From an uncultured Sutterella sp. (GTDB taxonomy: Bacteria > Pseudomonadota > Gammaproteobacteria > Burkholderiales > Burkholderiaceae_F), in assembly GCA_934249275.1 (NCBI GenBank), contig CAKQKT010000065.1, positions 1 through 10,761 of the forward strand: DNA of 10,761 nt. Direction: 5' to 3'. The notes under the pieces were generated by a model that saw only the letters and a list, made by a program, of their open reading frames with translations, had not been told where the DNA came from and ran no database searches. A program made the position numbers and the translations under genes. The number at the start of each line of letters is the position of its first letter. Within the stretch, counting starts at the first letter, position 1. This document shows positions 6,338 through 10,761 of the stretch, piece by piece.

Positions 6338-6373
6338 GAAGTTACGTTAGTTGTTATAACTTTGCGTAACTTC
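6338..6373. repeat. Long dyad with nested palindrome, operator-like
   Basis: GAAGTTACG (6338-6346) and CGTAACTTC (6365-6373) are perfect 9-bp complements. Nearly centred between them is the 8-base palindrome GTTATAAC (6353-6360). TTTT before the left arm and AAAA after the right arm add four more pairs if one C is bulged. On either strand the stem is followed by As, not Ts, so it is not an intrinsic terminator. It is 36 bases long and symmetric, like an operator for a dimeric or tetrameric regulator, and lies upstream of the minus-strand cassette. Confidence 0.6.
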
Positions 6374-6525
6374 AAAAGCCGTTCAAGTATTCCTCAAGGT
6401 GGTCAAGCCAAACCACGGCTGCTGGCGGATAGGAAACCGCATAGCAGCCGTATCTGACCGGATAGATCCAGTCCGGCTTTTGCATCTTGTGATGAATTTC
6501 GTAATGTCATCGGACAAGGAACTGC

Positions 6526-6558
6526 AGATGACGGGTGTTGAGTGTCAGGTCTGTTTCC
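6526..6558. repeat. Imperfect direct repeat, copy B
   Basis: Second copy of the repeat at 6249-6280, sharing GGTGTTGAGT and the AGG/CTG/TTCC pattern. No promoter-like hexamers are preserved here, so this copy may be a remnant. Confidence 0.5.
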
Positions 6559-6570
6559 GAAAAGCGCAGA

Positions 6571-6602
6571 AGCCCGCCATGAACGGAACATCAGGACGGG
6601 CT
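6571..6602. repeat. Hairpin AGCCCG(CC)/(GG)CGGGCT
   Basis: AGCCCG (6571-6576) pairs with CGGGCT (6597-6602), extended by CC/GG with one bulged A. On the minus strand the stem is followed by TCTGCGCTTTTC, which could give weak termination, but no minus-strand gene that would need it is visible upstream. Confidence 0.4.
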
Positions 6603-6606
6603 CTGT

Positions 6607-6637
6607 CAGCACAATTCAATGAGAAGAATCGGTGCTG
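6607..6637. repeat. Hairpin CAGCAC/GTGCTG
   Basis: CAGCAC (6607-6612) pairs with GTGCTG (6632-6637); the interior contains ATTC and GAAT, which can add four more pairs past small internal gaps. It lies between two other inverted repeats, so the three could form one folded transcript. Confidence 0.35.
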
Positions 6638-6656
6638 TGAATCGACGTGCGGCGAG

Positions 6657-6699
6657 ATGGTTCAACATCTGCTGCAGCAGTTGACTACGGGTCAACCAT
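6657..6699. repeat. Nested inverted repeats upstream of the sensor kinase promoter
   Basis: Outer arms ATGGTT (6657-6662) and AACCAT (6694-6699) enclose the perfect 12-base palindrome CTGCTGCAGCAG (6669-6680). They also enclose a hairpin GTTGAC (6680-6685)/GTCAAC (6691-6696) with a TACGG loop. These structures compete with each other. The block ends 10 bases before the proposed -35 of the sensor kinase operon, a natural place for an activator site such as that of the encoded FixJ/LuxR-type regulator. Confidence 0.45.
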
Positions 6700-6708
6700 G
6701 AAGACGGG

Positions 6709-6736
6709 TTTACCGGCATCGTTCAAGCGTTATGAT
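6709..6736 (+). promoter_or_regulatory. Putative promoter of the kinase-regulator-reductase operon
   Basis: TTTACC (6709-6714; 4 of 6) and TATGAT (6731-6736; 5 of 6) are 16 bases apart. Transcription would start near 6743, about 48 bases before ATG 6791. Confidence 0.4.
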
Positions 6737-6790
6737 TGCGGGATAGGAGTGATTTTTTGCTCTCGTTCATACGTTTTTCCGTGATTTGTC

Positions 6791-8599
6791 ATGCCGGTCG
6801 CATCCTTTCTCCGCCGTTCGCTTTTGGCTGCAGGCTTGTTCGGCCTGCTGGCGGGATCCTGCGCAGCTTCGGCCGAAGCTTCCGGACCTCGTCAGGAAGT
6901 GACGATCGGGCTCGTCGACACCTTCGCACCGGATTTCTACATTCATACGTATGCACCGACGCTCGATTATTTGATCGAGGCGCTGCCGCAGTATGTCTTT
7001 CGAATCGTCGAGATCGACTTCCGGCATCTCAATGACGACATTGCGAAGACAAAGCCGGCCTTTCTCGTGACGTCGGCCTCGACCTTCGTATCGCTCATCG
7101 AGAAGATGGGCGCGCATCAGGTGGCGACGAAGAAGCCCGACAGGTCGAACGACGTCGCACATACGGTTGCGTCCGCCTTCATCGTTTCGAAGGATTCGCA
7201 TGTCCGGACGCTTGCGGATGCCCGGGGACTTCGCGCGGCCATCCAGTCCCGCAAGAGCTTTGACGGCTGGCTGATTGCAAAAGGGGAGATCGCGGACCGC
7301 TTCGGCAGACCGGACGACTTCTTCAGCAGGCTCGTTGTAACGGACTACGGCATTCCCGACGTAGCCATGACGGTTCGAATGGGTCTCGCGGACATCGGGA
7401 TCCTTTCAACCTGCGAGTATGAGCAGCTCAAGGCTGCGGGTCAGATCAAGCCCGGTGAATTCCGCGTGGTGGATGCGAAGGCGGGCGGGATGTCCTGCGT
7501 TCGAAGCACGGAGCAGTATCCGGATGTGGTCTTTTCGTCATTCCCGAACGTCGATGCCGAAGTCACCCGAGCGGTGACGGTGGCGCTTTTGAGCATGCCG
7601 CATCAGGGACTGGACTTCAAGTGGACGATTGCCAACGACTTCATGCCGACCTACAAGCTGTTGAAGACGCTCAAAATGGGGCCGTATGCGCCGCAGCCCT
7701 GGACGCTCGAGCGCATATGGACCGAGTACCGAACGGAGATTCTTCTGCTGGCGTGTCTGATGCTCGCCGTGATCTTCCATGTGGTGACGATCAATCTGCT
7801 GGTGAGAAAGCGCACGGCTCAGCTTGCGGAATCCCTGGCTGAAACCGAGCATTTTTACAAGGTCGCTCAGGAATCGCGCAACCAGCTTCTTCAGCTCGAA
7901 CGATCCAACATCGTGAGCCAGCTCTCGAGCATGCTTGCCCATGAGATCAAGCAGCCGCTGATGAGCATTTCGCTCTATGCGGGCGCCCTGAAGCTTCTTC
8001 TCGGAAAGGAGGGAAGCCTGACGCCGAAGGCGGCCGGCCTCATTGACCGGCTGGAGTCGGAGCTGCAGCGCTCGTCCGACATCGTGGAGCATGTCCGAGG
8101 ATATGCCAAGAAGGCCGAGTCGAAGCGCGTGCCGGTGAGGCTGGCCTCGGCGGTTGAGGGGGCGATGAGGACGCTTCGGAGCGGCGTGCCGGTCGGCGTT
8201 TGCAGAGAGGCGGATCCGGTCGTGCTGGCCGATCCGTTCGAGCTGCAGTTCATTGCGCTCAACTTCATCAAGAATGCGCTCGATGCGGTCAAGGCGGTTC
8301 CGAATCCGGCCGTAGTCGTGCGCATTTCCGAAGAGCATGCCCATGCCTTCCTGACGGTCTCCGACAACGGTCCCGTCATTTCGAACGAGGTTTTCGAGCG
8401 GCTCGGCAAGCTCGGGCGCAGCTCGAAGGCGGACGGGCTGGGCTTCGGCCTTTCCATTGCCGTGGCGCTCGCGGAGAAGTCGGGCGGCCACATTGATTTC
8501 GAACGCCGCCCGGGCGGCGGTCTCTCGGTGTCGCTGACGCTCGACGTGCTCGACGAGAAGTCCGGATCGGAGAACGGTCCGAAGGATAAGCGGATATGA
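6791..8599 (+). CDS. TtrS-like sensor histidine kinase with periplasmic PhnD-like domain
   Basis: The 602-residue kinase has an N-terminal signal or membrane segment (SLLAAGLFGLLAG, about 10-22). A periplasmic PhnD-like (phosphonate-binding-type) domain follows at about 35-300, then one membrane helix near 316-338. The cytoplasmic part has the H-box AHEIKQPLMSIS with His384, an N-box NFIKNALDAV with Asn495, a G1 box SDNG with Asp525 and a G2 box GLGFGLS at 549-555. This layout is that of TtrS, the tetrathionate sensor. No HAMP, PAS or receiver domain is visible, so it is a simple kinase acting on the next gene. ATG 6791 is preceded by no clear ribosome site, but an in-frame TGA at 6782 rules out a longer form and the signal peptide begins properly here. 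Its TGA overlaps the next ATG by four bases. The ligand is unknown, likely the substrate of the downstream reductase or a related compound. Confidence 0.88.
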   Translation: MPVASFLRRSLLAAGLFGLLAGSCAASAEASGPRQEVTIGLVDTFAPDFYIHTYAPTLDYLIEALPQYVFRIVEIDFRHLNDDIAKTKPAFLVTSASTFVSLIEKMGAHQVATKKPDRSNDVAHTVASAFIVSKDSHVRTLADARGLRAAIQSRKSFDGWLIAKGEIADRFGRPDDFFSRLVVTDYGIPDVAMTVRMGLADIGILSTCEYEQLKAAGQIKPGEFRVVDAKAGGMSCVRSTEQYPDVVFSSFPNVDAEVTRAVTVALLSMPHQGLDFKWTIANDFMPTYKLLKTLKMGPYAPQPWTLERIWTEYRTEILLLACLMLAVIFHVVTINLLVRKRTAQLAESLAETEHFYKVAQESRNQLLQLERSNIVSQLSSMLAHEIKQPLMSISLYAGALKLLLGKEGSLTPKAAGLIDRLESELQRSSDIVEHVRGYAKKAESKRVPVRLASAVEGAMRTLRSGVPVGVCREADPVVLADPFELQFIALNFIKNALDAVKAVPNPAVVVRISEEHAHAFLTVSDNGPVISNEVFERLGKLGRSSKADGLGFGLSIAVALAEKSGGHIDFERRPGGGLSVSLTLDVLDEKSGSENGPKDKRI

Positions 8600-9234
8600 C
8601 AAACAGCATTGCGCCGGTCGTCCGGCTTGTGGACGACGACTACACCGTTCTTGACGCACTGACGGTCTTTCTGGAGATGGCGGACATGACCGTGCGCCGC
8701 TATTCGAGCGCTCAGGCGTTTCTCAACGAGGACGACACGGACGTTCCCGGCGTGCTGGTGCTCGACGTGCGAATGCCGGGCATGAGCGGAATCGAGCTTC
8801 AGGCGGAGATGAAGCGCAGGAGGATTGATCTTCCCGTCATCTTCCTGTCCGCGCACGGCGACATCGAGATGGCGGCCGAGGCGGTGAGAGCAGGCGCGAT
8901 GAACTTTCTCGTGAAGCCGCCCAAGCCCGAAAAGCTCCTCGCTCTGATTCAGGAGGCGGTTGCCAAAAGCATTGAGGACCGCCGCGGAAAGCGATACGGC
9001 GATTCGCTTGAAAAACTGTGGGAGACGCTCACGCCTGCCGAGCGCCAGGTCGCCGGCATGGTCGCGAAGGGCCTCGGCAATGCGGTGGTGGCGGAGGCGC
9101 TCTCCGTCGCCGAACGCACGGTCCGTTCTCACAAGGAGTCGATCTACCGCAAGCTTGAGGTCGAGAATGCGGTTGAGCTTTCGGACTTTCTTCGCGATCT
9201 CGACACCTACGGCCGTCGGGAGAATGAGTCATGA
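8596..9234 (+). CDS. TtrR/FixJ-like response regulator with LuxR-type HTH
   Basis: The 212-residue protein has a receiver domain with acidic Asp13 and Asp14, phosphoacceptor Asp57 (VLDVRMPGMSG), Ser85 and Lys107. The usual KPF after the Lys is KPP here, a small oddity. A LuxR-type helix-turn-helix follows at about 145-187 (LTPAERQVAGMV, then SVAERTVRSHKESIYRKL). This is the FixJ/NarL-like build of TtrR. The start overlaps the kinase stop as ATGA, with AAGGATAA about 6-13 bases upstream. It is expected to be phosphorylated by the kinase and to activate the reductase gene, and perhaps its own operon. Binding sites may lie in the nested palindromes upstream of 6709. Confidence 0.9.
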   Translation: MTNSIAPVVRLVDDDYTVLDALTVFLEMADMTVRRYSSAQAFLNEDDTDVPGVLVLDVRMPGMSGIELQAEMKRRRIDLPVIFLSAHGDIEMAAEAVRAGAMNFLVKPPKPEKLLALIQEAVAKSIEDRRGKRYGDSLEKLWETLTPAERQVAGMVAKGLGNAVVAEALSVAERTVRSHKESIYRKLEVENAVELSDFLRDLDTYGRRENES

Positions 9235-10631
9235 GAAGGCGCGACCTGATGGGGCTCGGCCTGGGCCTCGGACTGGCATCCTCAAGGCTTTTCTGTGCGC
9301 CGCCGGCAGCCTGGGATCTGAGCTGCGACGTCGCTGTGGCGGGCGGAGGCGGCGCGGGGCTCTCGGCGGCGCTTTCGGCCGCGCAGAACGGCGCGAGCGT
9401 CATGCTCTTTGAAAAGATGCCGCGCATTGGCGGTGACACGCTGATTTCCGGCGGCTACTTCAACGCCGTTGATCCGGCAAGACAGAAGCCTCAGGGAATT
9501 CGCGACAGCGAAGCGCTTTTTGCAGCGCAGATTCTCAAGGCGGGTGCGGGCGGCAACACCCGCATCATGGCAGAAACCTTTGCGCACGAGAGCTCGGTGA
9601 CGCTCGCCTGGCTTGAGGAACTGGGCATGCAGTTCCTGCCGGAGGTGCAGGAAATCATGGGAAGCGGCTTTCCGCGCGCCCACAAGCCGGTGCTGCCTCG
9701 CGGGACGGGCTACGTTCGCACGCTCTCCGCCGCGGCTCAAAACCACGGCGTCCTTATCAGAACTTCGATGCCTGTACAGCGCTTTGTGCTCGATCGGGAA
9801 CGGAATCGCGTGACGGGGCTTGTCGTGATGGAGAAGGGAAGGCCTGTTTATGTGGAGGCATCCCGCGGCGTCGTGGCGGCCTTCGGCGGATTCGGCGCGA
9901 GCAGGGAGCTCCGCCGGCTGCATGCGCCCGAAACGGCGGAGCTGCCCGCGGACAGCCGGGCCGGTGCAACGGGCGAGCTGCTGGCGGAGGCTGCGGCTGC
10001 GGGTGCAGTGCTCGTCAACATGGCGTATGTGGAATGCGTGCCGGGCGCGGGTGCGGCTTTCGATTATCCGATTCGACTCGACTACATTCCGTCCCGGATG
10101 ATCATCGTCAATTCGAAGGGACGGCGCTTCACGAACGAAACGGCCGGCAGGCATGAAATCGCCCGCGCGGTGCTCCGCGAGATGAAGGAGGGGCCGTGCT
10201 TCAGCATCGCATCCTCGCGGGCGCTCGAGGCGTTCGATCCGATCAGCCTCAAGAATCTTTATCGCGGCCGCTATGCGGGGCAGGCCTGGAAGGCGGAGAC
10301 GCCCGAGGCGCTTGCCGTCAAGATGGGGCTTCCTCCGGATGCGGTGGCCGAAGAAGTGAAACGGGCGGCGAAGGAGCGTTCTCTCGACAAGCCGCCTTTC
10401 TGGGGCGCGAGGCTGTTTATGCGCGTGCACAACACGCTCGGCGGCATCCGCATCGACGAGCATGCGCACGTGCTTGATCGGGACGGCCGGCCCGTTGCGG
10501 GCTTTTACGCGGCAGGCGAAGCGACGGGCAGCGTTCACGGCGTCGAGCGAATCGGCGGCAACGGCGTGGCCTGCGCCTGCACCTTTGGCAGAATTGCGGG
10601 CAAAAACGCAGCGAAGAATTTATCAGTATAA
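9231..10631 (+). CDS. Tat-exported FAD-dependent reductase, fumarate-reductase/flavocytochrome c flavoprotein family
   Basis: The 466-residue flavoprotein probably reduces an organic electron acceptor in the periplasm. ATG 9231 overlaps the regulator's TGA and has GGGAG 8 bases upstream. The N-terminus RRRDLMGLGLGLGLASS is Tat-like, as suits a protein exported with FAD. GGGGAG (38-43) and Glu61 form the FAD-binding Rossmann motif. Compared from memory with Shewanella Fcc3, the acid-catalyst Arg402 is Arg307 (TAGRHE), His504 is His400 (VHNTLGG) and Arg544 is Arg440 (HGVERIGGN). The positions of His365, Glu378 and Arg381 read Val270, Leu283 and Ile286 in an ungapped local alignment. Fumarate is therefore unlikely to be the substrate. 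There is no CxxCH haem motif and no FMN-binding domain, so it needs a separate electron donor, which is not in this window. Coupling to the TtrSR-like pair suggests substrate-induced expression. Confidence 0.85.
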   Translation: MRRRDLMGLGLGLGLASSRLFCAPPAAWDLSCDVAVAGGGGAGLSAALSAAQNGASVMLFEKMPRIGGDTLISGGYFNAVDPARQKPQGIRDSEALFAAQILKAGAGGNTRIMAETFAHESSVTLAWLEELGMQFLPEVQEIMGSGFPRAHKPVLPRGTGYVRTLSAAAQNHGVLIRTSMPVQRFVLDRERNRVTGLVVMEKGRPVYVEASRGVVAAFGGFGASRELRRLHAPETAELPADSRAGATGELLAEAAAAGAVLVNMAYVECVPGAGAAFDYPIRLDYIPSRMIIVNSKGRRFTNETAGRHEIARAVLREMKEGPCFSIASSRALEAFDPISLKNLYRGRYAGQAWKAETPEALAVKMGLPPDAVAEEVKRAAKERSLDKPPFWGARLFMRVHNTLGGIRIDEHAHVLDRDGRPVAGFYAAGEATGSVHGVERIGGNGVACACTFGRIAGKNAAKNLSV

Positions 10632-10696
10632 ATCTTGTTTCCCGGGGTTGGCAACGGCGTTCCGGCCGATGAGGACCGCAGGACCAGGGCGACCGC

Positions 10697-10761
10697 ATGA
10701 AGGTCAGTCCAAGCCGACCTGAAGGCACTTCAATCCAGTGGCCCAATTGTGCATTTCCACC
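10697..10761 (+). CDS. Possible start of another gene, cut by the window end
   Basis: From ATG 10697 the frame is open to the end of the window (21 codons: MKVSPSRPEGTSIQWPNC, then Ala-Phe-Pro). AGGG lies about 9 bases upstream. The stretch is too short to assign. A reading on the other strand is also open, so direction is uncertain. The preceding gap (10632-10696) holds no clear terminator for the reductase gene. Confidence 0.2.
   Translation, partial: MKVSPSRPEGTSIQWPNCAFP

Larger units (their letters stand above)
6224..6790. other. Gene-poor, repeat-rich intergenic region
   Basis: About 570 bases contain no convincing coding region. A GTG-started plus frame (6399-6701) and a minus frame (6403-6612) are open but have Arg/Ser/Cys-rich, uneven products and no ribosome site. 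What the region does hold is listed separately: a promoter for the minus-strand cassette, a long dyad at 6338-6373, an imperfect direct repeat (6249-6280 and 6526-6558), hairpins at 6571-6602 and 6607-6637, a nested palindrome at 6657-6699, and a promoter for the sensor kinase operon. It may be a regulatory region, a structured RNA or the remains of an inserted element. Confidence 0.6.

Noticed and set aside
6403..6612. 69-residue minus-strand frame
   Set aside because: Composition is Ser/Arg/Leu-rich without domain features, no ribosome site, and it overlaps repeat structures.
6399..6701. GTG-started 100-residue plus-strand frame
   Set aside because: No ribosome site, uneven composition and many Cys/Arg/Gln, several inverted repeats inside it, and no recognisable domain.
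7538..9132. Two long minus-strand frames opposite the kinase and regulator
   Set aside because: Arg/His-rich shadow frames of G+C-rich coding sequence; the plus strand holds well-conserved kinase and receiver motifs.
9282..10538. 418-residue minus-strand frame opposite the reductase
   Set aside because: Shadow frame; the plus strand carries the FAD motif and catalytic residues.
10632..10761. End of an insertion sequence or transposase start near the window edge
   Set aside because: The short frame from 10697 and the AGGTC/GACCT inverted repeat are too little to support a mobile element.

Overview
The window looks like a piece of a gut betaproteobacterium of the Sutterellaceae (Sutterella, Parasutterella or a relative). 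This is an inference from gene content, not a database result: a classical autotransporter, an AAA-ATPase-like gene of a type common in gut bacteria, and above all a TtrS/TtrR-like two-component system overlapping a Tat-exported fumarate-reductase-like flavoprotein. Core genes sampled at 60-base scale are about 63% G+C; several accessory stretches are 40-45%.

Layout. (1) 1-242: long leader, then a 722-residue autotransporter (243-2411, +) ending at a bidirectional hairpin terminator shared with the next, convergent gene. (2) 2522-3295 (-): a TenA/thiaminase-II-fold protein with a twin-arginine signal and an Asp-to-Asn change at one active-site position. (3) 3564-4727 (+): an AAA-ATPase-like protein of the DUF1703 type lacking the C-terminal PD-(D/E)XK nuclease seen in full-length relatives, followed by an unrecognised gene (4760-5259, +) broken by one frameshift. 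(4) 5380-6223 (-): an A+T-richer cassette of two, probably three, small genes: a 56-residue ORF, a 92-residue protein that may have a Cas2/SinR-like ferredoxin fold, and a 111-residue coiled-coil protein with one C-terminal membrane segment. The last two overlap by ATGA; there are two good promoters and a terminator. I do not recognise this cassette as a described system. (5) 6224-6790: about 570 bases with no convincing gene but many inverted repeats and one imperfect direct repeat. (6) 6791-10631 (+): sensor kinase, FixJ/LuxR-type response regulator and FAD-dependent reductase, each junction an ATGA overlap. (7) 10632-10761: short tail, possibly the first codons of another gene.

How they work together. 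The kinase has a periplasmic PhnD-like sensor domain, as in the tetrathionate sensor TtrS. It should phosphorylate the response regulator, which should control a periplasmic reductase for an unknown electron acceptor. The reductase keeps three of the catalytic positions of fumarate reductases but has lost three others, so its substrate is probably not fumarate. The TenA-like protein is unusual in being predicted to work outside the cytoplasm. The strongest candidates for new biology are the small minus-strand cassette, the exported TenA variant and the sensor-reductase operon with its unusual active site.
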